This document shows positions 1 to 10,925 of a DNA stretch of 64,000 bases, in pieces. How positions within the stretch are numbered: the first letter of the stretch is position 1; every line of letters begins with the position of its first letter. The stretch comes from Datnioides undecimradiatus (taxonomy: Eukaryota > Chordata > Actinopteri > Lobotiformes > Datnioididae), in contig WARS01000015.1 of the NCBI GenBank assembly GCA_008933995.1, forward strand, positions 11,111,861 through 11,175,860, written 5' to 3'. The notes under the pieces are model-generated. The model made no database searches. It saw nothing but the letters and a program-made list of their open reading frames with translations, and was not told the DNA's origin. The position numbers and the translations under genes were made by a program.

Positions 1-3000
1 TTGTAATGTAGGGAGAAGTTTGTCAAATTATTTTACACACAAACAAGAAGTCAGTTGGACACGCACTCTCGCATGCACATGCCCATGCAAGCAATGTCAA
101 ACAATTGGTAAACATTTTTAATGCTGCATTTGTCGGGGTAATAATGAGTTCCTGGCTGGGAGAGGAAAAGGAAAAGTCCTATAACTGTGTCACAATGTTT
201 ACCATAGCACTGACTGTGCACTTAACTGGCTGAGCGTGTTCGGCTATGTCACTGGCGTTAACGGAGCCGGGCTTGGAAATTGAAATCACTGCAGAGATAC
301 AAAATAACAATGTGCAGCTCCTATATTGAGCTATACCCGGCCTCACTTAAGGGCTGCAGATTTGTGACATAGCGCCTCCCACTCACGGTCGTCACTGGGG
401 AAGTCCACCGAGCTGTAACTCCACTTTTGTCCTGGTTCAGGTTCAGCACTGTAGCTGCATCTGTTAAGTGTTGTAAAATGATAAGCTTCGAATTACCTTT
501 ATTTACAGCACGTCTGTTGTCAGGTGTTGCAGGTCACTGTGCTGGTTTGTCACGTCTTCAAGTTGACAGTTCATTTGCTGAACGTTGTACTCCACACTAC
601 CACTGCCAGCTGACCCACTGTGCTCCTTGTGAGTGGTAATTATTTGATGAATCAGCCCAACTCGCTGCTTTTTGTGTCTTTACCTTGAGCTATCTGTTTT
701 TCTGTGGCAGCCAATTCATAGAGCCCAAGGATTGTCTGCATACTGACATCAAGAACAACAGCTGTACTCTCCAGTTGTCCCATCTGCCTTTAGGTTCAAT
801 GAGTAGCTCTTGAGTACAAAGTATAGGCAGCATAAGTCTGCATCATAGTTATTAGTCATAGTCATTAGTCATAGTATTTTATTGACAAGGAAACATCTCA
901 TCTGATGCAACAGTGGAAGAGATTACCGGTTTGTGGTAAATTGGTAAAATGTCTTTGTACTTTTGCTGGCAGCACTCACTTTGCCACAGCTTTGCTGGTT
1001 TTGGTCACCAATGGTGAGAATAAAATGGTCCACCCCTCTGGGGACTGGCAGTCTATTGAATTCAACCAATGTACTGGTTGTAAGACTTTACAGGATTTTA
1101 AGAAGAACTTAATGTATTTATTTATTTTTAATAAACATCTTAACCACAGGTAGTCACTTTGTCAGATATAGACTGTGGCTAGTTTCCAATGGCAAAGCCG
1201 GCTGTAGCTCTTAGATTATTGTAGTCATATAGCTGCCCTGTCCTGAAGTCAGTGAATCTGGTATCACTTTGCAATGGATCATGGACTCTAAATTTTTCTT
1301 CAGACACTTTTTTCTTCAAGTTAATGGGAAAAAGATGAAGTCTCCATCATGATCCATACCGTGGAGTTTTGCTCCAATGGCAACAGTTTCATAATTGGTA
1401 TTATAATAGAGCCAAGCAAAAATTAAATCAAGACCTCATTTATTCTGCTCCACTCCGCTCACAGCCCGCTCTAAGCCACACCTCCCGGCTTCCATCTATT
1501 CATACATTTCCTTTCTAACCTCTATTATCTTTCCATCAGTTTAAAAACTAAGAGACAGCTGTTTCCTTGTTCACTTCATCTCATCGTTTAAGTCTAAGAG
1601 ACTCACTCCTATCACTTAACCTTTGTCACCCTAATTAGGAGCCACTTCCACCTCTTGATGACAATGCCCTCGTCCAACCAACAGCCCTCCTTTAACAACA
1701 TCAACCCTCCACCCTCTATATTGACAGGTGGATAGTTACCAATTATTGGCTCATGGAGAGCCAGATATTTATTTATAAATTGTTTGTACCAAAAATTACA
1801 CACGTAACGCACTCCATCAATATTATCTGTAATAATATTCACAGGCATTTAGATATGTTAAACAACCCAACCACACCTCAAGAATGAAGCAGCAGTTGTT
1901 AATCCCGTTACACCTCCCGAAATCCAATAGCTAATGTTTCTTTGAACAAAGGACTTGTCAACCCCCTAGAGAGTATCTGCAGCCTGTGGCCATCAGTAAG
2001 AGAAACTGTGGCACTTACAGTGATGACTGTGTGCTCAAGTGGATGTGTGTGCTAAAGGCACAAACACAGAACCCATGCAAGGTTTATGAATATGACTTTA
2101 TTGGAAATCTGAGCCAGAGAGAGATGTAGTCACTGACTGTAAAGGTGGAAAATTTATTTTAATAATATACTGAAGCTTTTTTATCTCATCTGTGATGAAC
2201 AGGTGGTGCACATAGAACATAGATTGTAATTGTTTGTGTAAAAAAAACAAACAACAACAACCAAAACAAAACATTATTAATAAGAATTATTAATAGTAAT
2301 AATTAACGCTTGGGCCTGTCTTCCATACACTTTTTCAAAGTGCTGAGAAAATACAAAACCTTAAATTAAATCATGTTGGTTACACTTAATGACCATTAAC
2401 AGTGTTTGGGTAGCACAGTGCTGCTGTGGGAATCGTAACTGTAAACTGTAAGGCATTACTACAAGTGATGTTCATTAGACTACAAGAGTGGTCAGTAGAG
2501 GAATGATGCTTTAGTGCAGATTGTTTGATGCAACTCAGGTTGAGCTCAGCTCACACTGACACAGATGTAAAAAAGCAAAAAACAAGTCTGCTATTTAATT
2601 ATGATGCAATATGCAGGCTCTCGTTGTCAACCCCATACTGTCAAAATGTCTGACTGTCAGTCACAGAGAGAGCGCCAATCACCTGCTCATATCACTTTTA
2701 CTTTAACAGGTTGTGCCTGAGCGTCATAGCCATGGATACTGGCAAAACTGTACGAGTGATGTAGAAAGCTACATTTAGAGGCAAATAAAATACATCCATG
2801 TGCTGAAGTTCCAAAGAATTAATTTAGCATATTTCAGCATATCTGAAAACTGCAAGATCTGCAATGTATAGTGGAGAACACCCGTTAAATTTCAATATGT
2901 GGATTAATGTTAAGGTAAAGCTCCCTGAAATTTGAATAAATAGGAATGTTCACGCACCTGAGGACTCTGACATGTTTGACAGTCAACCAGTGACAGCCAA

Positions 3001-3604
3001 TAAAGCAGCACTTAGCTTTTATATATTACCATTGGATCAGATGACAGTGTAATTATATAATTATGTCTTGGTCACTCACATTTGTCACATGGCCAGATTC
3101 TAAGTAATTTTCTCATGTTACATGTAATGTGTAAATTTGTTTGCTCATATTATTATATTATAAAACAAATGTTCAGTGAATCTGGGCGTTGCTGATGACT
3201 TTGACGTTCACCCTGAGTCTTTGTCAGTGCTCGTGCAAACTGTCCGGTAATTCTTATGAACAGAAGATGAGAGTGTAGAGCAGAAAGTGTGGTGTGCTTC
3301 CACAAACTGAACATCTGTTGGTAAAATGGGTTTGTATTTATGTGAAAGGGTCACTTATTACATACTTGAGGATTCCCCATTGATTTGGACTGAAATTGCT
3401 GGCAGTAAATATAATATGATACAGTGACGTGAAGTCCCACTGTTTACAACTTCAACCCATTATATTCTCTATTCCCCCAGCTCTCATTCCTCAATGCTAA
3501 TCTGACAAAGCATCACTTTGATGATCGGCACTGACTCTGCGCGTGTGTACATGCACTCAAGACTTGTGCAGTGGCTGTGCATGAGTGTATCTGTGCGTGC
3601 GTGG
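1..3604. other. Unique non-coding DNA, no gene seen
   Basis: AT-leaning sequence of mixed complexity. All open frames are short (under 85 residues) and resemble no family I know. Minor items are a doubled 'attagtcatagt' unit near 851-873 and an A-rich patch near 2240-2275. No RNA gene, transposon end or CpG cluster was recognised. Confidence 0.6.
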
Positions 3605-3647
3605 GTGTGTGTGTGTGTGTGTGTGTGTCTGTGTGTGTGTGTGTGTG
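3605..3647. repeat. (GT)n microsatellite, interrupted once
   Basis: A GT dinucleotide run broken by one CT at 3629-3630. It is preceded by a GTGC-rich, partly degenerate stretch from about 3541, which suggests a decaying larger array. Confidence 0.95.
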
Positions 3648-3770
3648 AGGAAGTCAGGAGAATAGCCCCTGTGGAATAGCAATCAGCAGAACAAAACGAG
3701 TGTTGAAAAAAAGAAAAGAAAAGATGAATAGCTGTTGAAATAACACAGAGAGAGGGAGAGGGGGCATGTT

Positions 3771-3900
3771 GACGGCTCTAATTAAAATCCCGCCCATTAG
3801 CTCAGTGTAAATTGGATGATTTATTCTCCCAGGGGACTGACTGACAATCAAATGATGCTGTTGGTATTAAAATGAATGTGAGAACGGGTATTATCATGCT
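3771..3900. promoter_or_regulatory. Candidate conserved non-coding element
   Basis: Complex, non-repetitive AT-rich block. It holds a CTAATTA homeodomain core near 3777 and a run reading TGACTGACAATCAAATGATG near 3837-3856, which resembles closely spaced MEIS/PBX-HOX-type sites. It sits beside low-complexity DNA, from which it stands out. Calling it an enhancer is inference; conservation was not testable. Confidence 0.25.
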
Positions 3901-4980
3901 TGTGATGTGAGGATAGCTAAATGAAAATTGTTGTAGTTCTGATACCAGCAATTCCCACAATTCATCAGCCAATCGGAATCACTTGATCTCCAAACATGGC
4001 AAGTTCTTGTGCCGATGTAGATACATTTAGTGAGGCTGGTGCGCAGATTTGACATGAACGTGCTTGAGTATGTGACATCAGTATGTGACATGATTCAGTG
4101 AATCATAATTCAATTGATAGTGCAAGTGGAAAATGAGGGGAGTTGAACAGAAAACTACTTACACAGAGAAAATGAATAAAGTTACATAAGTTCCTATTTC
4201 AGCAAAGTAGAAATGCTAGATGTGTAGAGATGTATGTGGGGTGATTGTGGTCGGCAGGTTGATTTGATAGAGGATCTGCAATAATCTTAAAATACTGGTG
4301 ATTCTGCTGGTATGCCAGAAACGGTAATATTTCTGAAATTCAGGGCTGTTTTGCTGTTTTCTCAGGGTGTTTCCACAGCATCAGACTGACTGTTTGGCAG
4401 CTCATTGTTACTCAGACGAGGCAGTATTGCAGCCCAGTACTGTTACGTTAGTATCGGTGAGGCCTGATTGCAGGGTGTGCTTTTGGGAAGTTGTGACATG
4501 AGCCAACACTTCAATTGAGGAAATGTTTGGGTCATTGACTTGTTTAGATCAATAACTGAATAAACAATATCACAAACATTGGTTTAATTGTCAGAAAACA
4601 CCACCTGTGCCAAGCAGTTTGTCACATGATGGTGCTTTTTTAAAAAATACGGTTTCTTGTCATCCAGTGTCTTACTGTTTCACCCCACCCCCACACAGAA
4701 ATACAGCTTAGAGTAGCACAGGGACATGACAGCCCCATATTCTGGCTCACGAGTTATTTTTGAGCCAGAAAAGTACTGACTTGTCATAAGTCACATATTT
4801 CCACGCCACTTAGATTAATAATGTAAGATTAGAATGATCCTTGATTAACTGAAATCTAAATGAATCGAGTGAACAAAAGACCAGGCCAAACAAAGAAAAC
4901 TCAAATTAGAAGCATCCATTTCGGTCTCTGCTGGTGTGGTCTACGATGGCTTCATAAGCGGGTAAAATGATGCAAATATG
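3901..4980. other. Unique non-coding DNA, nothing recognised
   Basis: Mixed sequence without microsatellites, transposon ends or recognisable coding frames. A minus-strand frame of 65 residues at 3894-4091 has no recognisable domain. Confidence 0.55.
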
Positions 4981-5125
4981 GCCATTTTAAACAATTACAA
5001 TTCTTAATTAAGACACAGAGAATAAAGATTAAATGGAGGTCATTAACTCACCACTTTGCATTATTACCGGCATTAGATTTGCATTAGTGTTAGCTGGGTG
5101 CAGCGATCTCCTGCTTTGGCAACAC
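4981..5125. promoter_or_regulatory. Candidate conserved non-coding element
   Basis: Complex block with TTAATTAA near 5006 followed by AGATTAAATGG and CATTAACTCACC, a density of TAAT/ATTA cores typical of developmental enhancers. A GT-rich repeat follows directly. Function is inferred from composition only. Confidence 0.22.
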
Positions 5126-5145
5126 ATGGCCTCTTCCATGGTTTT

Positions 5146-5310
5146 TGTGTGTGTGTGTGTGCGTGCGTGTGCTTGTACTCTACTAAACAGAGCATGTGTG
5201 ATTTTGAATGTGCTGACAAATTTAGATACTATTGTGTGTATGTGCGTATGTGGGGGAGGGTGTGCTTGCTCATATGTTGTATGTAGCGTGTGTGTGTGTG
5301 TGTGTGTGTG
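5146..5310. repeat. GT-rich microsatellite cluster
   Basis: Two GT runs (about 5146-5171 and 5287-5310) with degenerate GTGTATGTGCG sequence between them. Frames of 62-98 residues across this stretch are cysteine/valine-rich translations of the repeat, not genes. Confidence 0.9.
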
Positions 5311-5412
5311 GACCTCTAAGATTGGCTGAGTTATTTAGATCCCCCTGGTCCTTCAATAGAGGACTTCAAATTGATTTAGCTGAATTGCCTTTCAAAGCTA
5401 TTTCAATTTCAC
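5311..5412. promoter_or_regulatory. Candidate conserved non-coding element
   Basis: A non-repetitive AT-rich island between a GT array and a pyrimidine tract. It includes CAAATTGATTTAGCTGAATTG and CAAAGCTATTTCAATTTCA, which look like overlapping homeodomain and HMG-type cores. Composition is the only evidence. Confidence 0.22.
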
Positions 5413-5640
5413 CCCTATGCAAATTTACACTCCTCTCTCTCTGTCTCTCTATCACTCATTCTCTCTCTTTCTCCCTTTCTCGCCCTATCTATCTTACTCA
5501 CCCCAACTAACTTTCCTCCGAGCCATCCTAGCTGCTTCACTCCTTTTCGCCTTGTCTCCCTCTACCCTTTTTTAAATTACTATTTATTTTTCTAGTTCCT
5601 GTCTCCGTACACTTTCCCTCTCCTTGCCTGCATATTCACT
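5413..5640. repeat. Pyrimidine-rich tract (+ strand)
   Basis: Largely C/T on the plus strand with CTCTCT runs near 5431-5475. It is low complexity; any open frame here is open because stop codons need purines. Confidence 0.75.
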
Positions 5641-5719
5641 CCCAGTAATAGTGTGCAGCACATAAGAGGCCATGTGTTAGTGTAGCAGTCTCACAGCCAG
5701 TTAGCTCACTTGTCAGCAG

Positions 5720-5746
5720 CGTGCGTGTGTGTGCGCGCGCACGCAC
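5720..5746. repeat. Alternating purine-pyrimidine stretch (Z-DNA-prone)
   Basis: Unbroken R-Y alternation, first GTGCGTGTGTGTG then CGCGCGCACGCAC. GC/CG-rich alternation of this length is the classical sequence type that adopts Z-DNA under negative supercoiling. It lies about 100 bp before a pure GT array. Confidence 0.7.
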
Positions 5747-5841
5747 TTTTGAGTGTGTTAGGGTGTGACAGCAGAGCAGTGAATCATTTAGTTAGCTCCC
5801 CTTGTCTGCGCCGCAGTCTGACTCTGGTCTGTACGTGTGTA

Positions 5842-5843
<2 letters not shown>

Positions 5844-5876
<33 letters not shown>
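5844..5876. repeat. (GT)n microsatellite
   Basis: Uninterrupted GT dinucleotides of about 16 units. Facing CA-type arrays follow at 6000-6287, so the two could pair as an inverted repeat. Confidence 0.95.
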
Positions 5877-5877
<1 letters not shown>

Positions 5878-5993
5878 AGGCGGACTAAGGGACCTTGACA
5901 ACATCAACACAATTGCAAGTCTATAAAATGGCGGCAACGTTTTAGCTTATGTACCTGGAAATGACTTCTGGCATAAACCGCTTGTCAGCTTAC

Positions 5994-6245
5994 ACGCACG
6001 CACACACACATTCTGAGGTAAAACACACACAGATATACACACTAACACACTGCCCTGCATCCTTACACACACACACACATACAAATACACAGACAGAAAC
6101 ATAGAGCTGTCATGTTGACAGTGAGGTTAACTAACTCTCTCTCTGTCACAGTATGCACATGCAAACATATATTTTCTGTGAAACACACACACTTTTGCTG
6201 CGTGCATGCACACATAATGCACACTATGTCTCCTTGTAAATCTGT

Positions 6246-6287
<42 letters not shown>
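5994..6287. repeat. CA-rich cluster ending in a (CA)n array
   Basis: Short CA tracts at 5996-6080 and 6184-6195 lead to a main array at 6246-6287 that contains a CGCGCG core (6253-6258). Frames on both strands are repeat translations (HTHTHT or CVCVCV). Confidence 0.92.
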
Positions 6288-6424
6288 CGCCTCTCTGGTG
6301 CTGCCTTGCTGCATCTTTTACTGAGGAATCGTTAAATTTTTTTGATGGATTCAGCAGTAGGGGGTCGGACTGAGATAGTGTCTATTGATTTTATATTTGG
6401 CAGACTGTGCTCTGGCCACTTAGT

Positions 6425-7330
6425 CCTGCAATATACCTTACTCTCCCTCTCTCCTTTCCTCTCCCCCTGCTTTCACTCACACCATCAGTCTCTGTTTCTC
6501 TCCTCCTGTATGCTCGTCTTACTCCTTTTGACTTGCTGTCCCTCTCTCATCTACAAACCCTTTCTTTTTTTATTTTGACCTTTCTCTCACTTAATTAGTG
6601 TCTGTCCTCTTTATATCTTAAATGCTCCTTTATACTCTTTCCCCACCACACGATCATCCAGCTTTCCTTCTCTCACTCTTCCCCTCCTGTCCCTCTTCAC
6701 TCATTTGCTGTCTTAATCTAATTATCCTAAATATTTTCTTGTCTTTTACTTTTTCCATGTCATTTTCTCCGTCTAATTCATTCCCTTTTTCAGACCCTTT
6801 CACTCCATTTCCCCTTAATCCTTTCATTCCTCTTTTCTGCTTCTTCACCTGTTTTACGCCCCATCCATCCACATCTCCCTCCCACCCTGCCTGCCATTTT
6901 CTGCTGCCTCATCTTTTTATTACTTTTTCCCACCATCCTTCCTCCCTCTTTCTTCACCATTCCTTCACAATATTTCTCTGGCTCTACACACCCTTTTGTC
7001 CTTTTCCTGACACATTTCTGCTCCCTAATATTTTTTACTATATCTTCGCTCCCTATTTCCCTTTTCTACCTTTTTTTTTTACCCATTCCTTACGTCCTCC
7101 TCCTTTCCCAGCTCTTTGCAATTTTGTCGCTTTTTCCTTTCACCTCCCTTCACACACACACACAGCCTATTCATTGTACTTTTTACACCTGTCTTTTCTC
7201 CCATCCCTTCTCTTTTTCCGTTTTCCAACTTTACTCGTTTTCCTGTATTCTTTCATCTTGTCTTTGTCATTTGCAACTCTCTATGAATATAACAACTTTG
7301 CTGTTGATGACATTTGAATTTTTATTTTGT
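6425..7330. repeat. Long pyrimidine-rich block, about 0.9 kb
   Basis: The plus strand is overwhelmingly C and T (CTCC, CTTT, TTTCC motifs) with few purines, including a T run near 7070-7080 and a short CA run near 7153. A 231-residue plus-strand frame at 6622-7317 is Phe/Ser/Leu/Pro-rich throughout, as expected when stop codons are depleted by composition, so it is not called a gene. Long polypurine-polypyrimidine tracts can form triplex (H-DNA). Confidence 0.8.
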
Positions 7331-7384
7331 CCAAATCTCCCTCAGTCCTCCTCTGTTTCCTTTTATATTTCCTTTGGTTTCAGC

Positions 7385-7535
7385 ACGTTTGTTTCTTAAG
7401 CTGCCAGCATTTCTGCACTTTATATATCATTGTCAAATTATTCATGAGAACTTGGTATAATTACCATAAAATAATGAGTCCATGGTCAGGAGGATTTGTT
7501 GCCTCTATTGCGTGCCAGTGGTAATGTTGTAAAAT
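7385..7535. promoter_or_regulatory. Candidate conserved non-coding element
   Basis: The block after the pyrimidine tract is suddenly complex and AT-rich: CAAATTATTCATGAGAAC, GGTATAATTACCATAAAATAA, then CCATGGTCAGG. TAATTACC is palindromic with the preceding GGTATAATTACC. Enhancer identity is inference. Confidence 0.25.
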
Positions 7536-8201
7536 TGAAAGAGGATGTGCAAGAGGAATGGGCACAGGGCAACAACCTTCCTCTACTCCGTGAAAACATG
7601 TAAGCAGCGTAGAAGAAAATCCTCGTCGTGTCATGGAGGTATCCTGCAAATTTCATCTGACATCTGATCCAATTCAATCACAGACTGTAAAAATGTAGAT
7701 GTAGTGTGTGTGGCGTCACTCATTTGGAAGGAGATTTTGAAGCTTGGAGGCAGGATTTTCTGTTTTTGTCCTGAGCCAACAATCCTAATTTTGGCACATG
7801 TGTGGAGCCTATAAGAAACACGCAGGCAGCAGCCACCACAGCTGATGTAATTATGGCAAAGAGAAAACTCAAATATATTTTTCTCTGAGATTTACAGACT
7901 GTTTATTAGAACAAAACTGGTCAAAACACGTTTTCTTTTGCTCTGTGAACAATGTCCATCAATTGCAGGGCTGGACTCAAGGATCAGGTGCATCTGAGGT
8001 TTGGCAACCACTGTTGTAAAGTTCCAAACTAAGTTCCAAACTAACTGTAATTGTGATTTATTGATGTCAGAATGATGTCAGACACTGATGCAACACCCAA
8101 ACCAAGTGAAGGTGTTTTTACCTTATTTTCTCTTTTCTTCTCGTCTTCTTTTTCTTCTGTCTCGATACTTCGCTTCCTCCTCTCTTTTCCTCATCATTAG
8201 C
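7536..8201. other. Unique non-coding DNA, nothing recognised
   Basis: Mixed sequence; short frames only. A pyrimidine-rich stretch near 8110-8200 leads into the next GT array. Confidence 0.55.
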
Positions 8202-8238
8202 GTGTGTGTGTGTGTGTGTGTGTGTGAGAGTGTGTGTG
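8202..8238. repeat. (GT)n microsatellite
   Basis: GT units interrupted by GAGA near 8227-8230. Confidence 0.93.
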
Positions 8239-8358
8239 CACACCCGCCCATGCGCAAGCGGATAAATCATTGTATGAGCAGAGAGCACTATTTTCTGGAT
8301 AGTATGGTTTAATGCCTTTGCATATGCCTTTCCATATAAGTGACTAGGAGTAAGCGAG

Positions 8359-8433
8359 CGTGTGTGTGTGTGCGCGTGTGTGTGTGTGTGTGTGCATGCG
8401 TGTGTGTGTGTATGCGTGTGTGTGTGTGTGTGT
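8359..8433. repeat. Compound (GT)n microsatellite
   Basis: GT runs interrupted by GCGCGT, GCATGCGT and ATGCGT units, about 75 bp in total. The minus-strand frame across it is His/Thr repeat translation. Confidence 0.95.
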
Positions 8434-8499
8434 TGTGTTGAGTGCTAATATTTGCTTTGTCTCTGTCTTTACTGTAGTCAGTGTACCATGACACCTGTT

Positions 8500-8765
8500 T
8501 GAACTAATTAACTGAGTTGACTGAGGTGATTAGATCTATATTCTAATACCAATATTAGTAATCCTGAAGCGTAATGGACTGTCACTCTGAGCCTCCAGCC
8601 ATTTCAATATGTTAACATGAAACTCTCTTCTTTCTTTTGCCCATGTCTCACTCCGTGCTGCCGCTTTTCATCAATTTTTTAATTCCTCCAGCTTGTTTAG
8701 CTTAATGAAGCGTTAATTCTATTATTCTAATAAAGGGACTCCTAATATATGTTTGACTAAACCCA
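8500..8765. promoter_or_regulatory. Candidate conserved non-coding element (long)
   Basis: About 260 bp of complex AT-rich sequence with many homeodomain-like cores: AACTAATTAACTGAG, CTAATACCAATATTAGTAATCC, TTTTTTAATTCCTCC and AAGCGTTAATTCTATTATTC. It contains no simple repeat or open frame. It is one of the more enhancer-like blocks by eye; orthologue alignment would decide. Confidence 0.3.
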
Positions 8766-9750
8766 ACTGAGAGTTCTAGGTGTTGTTTTTAGAAGAGTAC
8801 TACAGTAAAGTATACATTTTGGGCAGAGAAACCTTACCTGGCGTTTAATATTTGATAATTAGATATTTACCTGTTCCACTCACTGGCTTTGGTGGCTTCA
8901 TACACTTCATTTGCTTAATGTTGTCTGACTTTTTCACTGTTTTTATGTGGTGTACACAAGTTGAGCTGAAGTCACACTTTGTTGCTTCTCAGAGTGACAT
9001 TTTCAGATTTTCAGATTTATAGATTATCAGCTGAGTGAACAGGGAGGCTGTAGACAGTGATGAGAGGGGTAGATAATGTTCACATGGCAAAACTGCTTGT
9101 CAAAGGCTCCCAGCAAGCTAAAGCTCAGACGGAGACCAATAATCCTAAAGTCAAACGGCAAGTCACTCTCTGCCATCTGCCCCTGCATTCACTTTCCCCA
9201 TCAAGTGTCTTAAAGAAGAGAAATGCAGCAAAAAACAGGATATATGTTTCTCATTCATTTAATTTTAATTTTGATATCCCCATCTGGTTCTTAACCACGC
9301 GCCATCAGCATCCGACAGTTGTTGTCTTCTCTTGGTTAAAATCCATCCATTCAGTAGTAAAATGTGTTCATTTTGTCTCCTTCTTCATTTCCCTGCAGGA
9401 AATGTCCTAATGCTGCTCTGACAGAAAGATAGAAAACAACACAGGGGCTCAAAAGTCAAGTGAGCAGCTTCCGAGGCTCCAGAGAGATGTGCTATGTTGA
9501 TTTTGACCTTCCTCTTCTTAAATCTATCACTATGAAGTCCCCCAGCTTTATGTGGGTGCCACACTGATCACAGGAGTACTTCTTTAAGTCAAGCTGGTCA
9601 AAAATAGTTTAAAATCTCCTGTTCGCTTTGTACAACCTGACCAGAGGGGAACGGACCTTAGATTAAAAGCCCTTTTCTTCATCATTTTCACAAACAGACT
9701 TCTGCCCTCTCCTCCTGTCTGACCCGTTCTCCTGCTTCGCCCAACTCACA
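8766..9750. other. Unique non-coding DNA, nothing recognised
   Basis: Mixed sequence. A 117-residue plus-strand frame at 9057-9410 has no recognisable domain and no exon-like context. Confidence 0.5.
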
Positions 9751-9783
9751 CTTCCAGCCTCCTTGTCTTCCAATCTCTCCCAG

Positions 9784-9905
9784 TCTTTGGAGCGTGAGTG
9801 GAGGCATCTTGTTCCAGTCTGTTGGTTGTTCCTTATCAGGCCTCAGACCAAATAACGAAACACGGAGTCTGACAGAGCAATCAGGCGGCGACAACATAAT
9901 GCAGG
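9784..9905 (+). other. Candidate internal exon (unidentified)
   Basis: The stretch is preceded by a strong pyrimidine tract ending ATCTCTCCCAG (AG at 9782-9783) and followed by a consensus donor GTGAGT at 9906-9911, giving a 122 bp exon. Only one plus frame is open across it (40 codons; it includes RSLTEQSGGDNIMQ near the 3' end), entering with one leftover base and leaving with one. No protein family is recognised, and one open frame of this length is not improbable by chance. The minus strand also carries a 148-residue frame over 9688-10134 that I cannot identify. It could be a coding exon, a lncRNA exon or chance splice signals. Confidence 0.2.
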
Positions 9906-9929
9906 GTGAGTTTTTAGCCTTCTGTTTGT

Positions 9930-10100
9930 CTGCCTGAAACAAATGAAGCCAGCAGGGGCACTGGCTTACATCAGGGGACAGCTTGTCGCAGATAATGCTC
10001 TCATTTGGAGGGAAATTGACCCTGGGCGCTGAATCCGCTACAAGATAAGTTAGTCTAGCTAGAATGCTTGTAGGATTTTGTTGGAAGGAGCGAGGGAGAG
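9930..10100. promoter_or_regulatory. Candidate conserved non-coding element
   Basis: Non-repetitive block of balanced composition with CAGATAATGCTCTCATTTGG, GGAAATTGACCCTGGG and CTACAAGATAAGTTAG (GATA-type cores). It directly follows the candidate exon at 9784-9905. Function is inferred from appearance only. Confidence 0.22.
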
Positions 10101-10514
10101 GACTGTAACATAGAAAAGAGGAGAAAAATGTCAATAGAAGAACTTGAAAAAGAATTTTAGGTATTCACTCCCTGTGCTTTTTGTCATATACTAGAGTTTC
10201 AGTGAAAAGCAGTGAGCTGTAATATCACAGTGATGATCATTATTTCAGTTGTAATCTGTCATTAGTGCTGGTGTCAGCCTAATAGTACTTCTTGCACTAG
10301 TACATAGAACAGGAGTGGTATTTTCCTCCCAAACCAGGAGTGATGTATTTAATCATCAAAGTAGTTGCTCTCCTCTTTTATCAACTCTCCCGTGGCCCTT
10401 TGCTCTTAAATGTCACTGATTACATTTACATGCACATCACTACGCCGACTACTAGAAGTAATCAGCTTTAGGTGATTTTTCGATTACATTTGCATAGTCC
10501 CAACTCCCAAGTAA

Positions 10515-10925
10515 CACCATCGGGTAACACTTCATTTTATCCTTTTACAAATTTGCAAATTTCATTGGTCCGTAGGTTGTAATTAACACTAATGAACGCA
10601 TTTGAAATTTAGTTACAATTACCCCCAAATAAACAGAGAATGTATCTAATTATTTTTCGATAATTACCCCAAAATTCAGGAAACTACTTTCTAACTTCTG
10701 CTCTGCAGGCAACTAAATTAAGCTTAACTTTAAACATAAGTTCAAACATAAAGAGGAAACTAAAGTACTTAATGTAAATGTGTACCATGTAAAATGTAAT
10801 CAAAGATACTATTAACAAGTAAAACTACTTTTATGTAAAGCCCCCTAATGCATGTAAAGCTTAACTACATGCTCTTCTCAGAGTAAATTCTAATAATAAC
10901 TTTAAAATGTAACTTCATAACAAGC
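10515..10925. repeat. Probable old interspersed repeat (class uncertain)
   Basis: The segment opens with GGGTAACACTTCATTTTAT, close to the start of common teleost repeats, and continues with recurring TAATTACCCC / AATTACCCC and AACTAAA / TAACTT units typical of a diverged non-autonomous element. I do not see clear terminal inverted repeats or a target duplication. A repeat-library search would settle class and borders. Confidence 0.3.

Noticed and set aside
6622..7317. 231-residue plus-strand open frame
   Set aside because: It lies wholly in a C/T-rich block. It is Phe/Ser/Leu/Pro-rich throughout, and stop codons are depleted because they need purines.
9688..10134. 148-residue minus-strand open frame
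   Set aside because: No domain recognised. The region is better explained as a possible plus-strand exon plus a CNE-like block.
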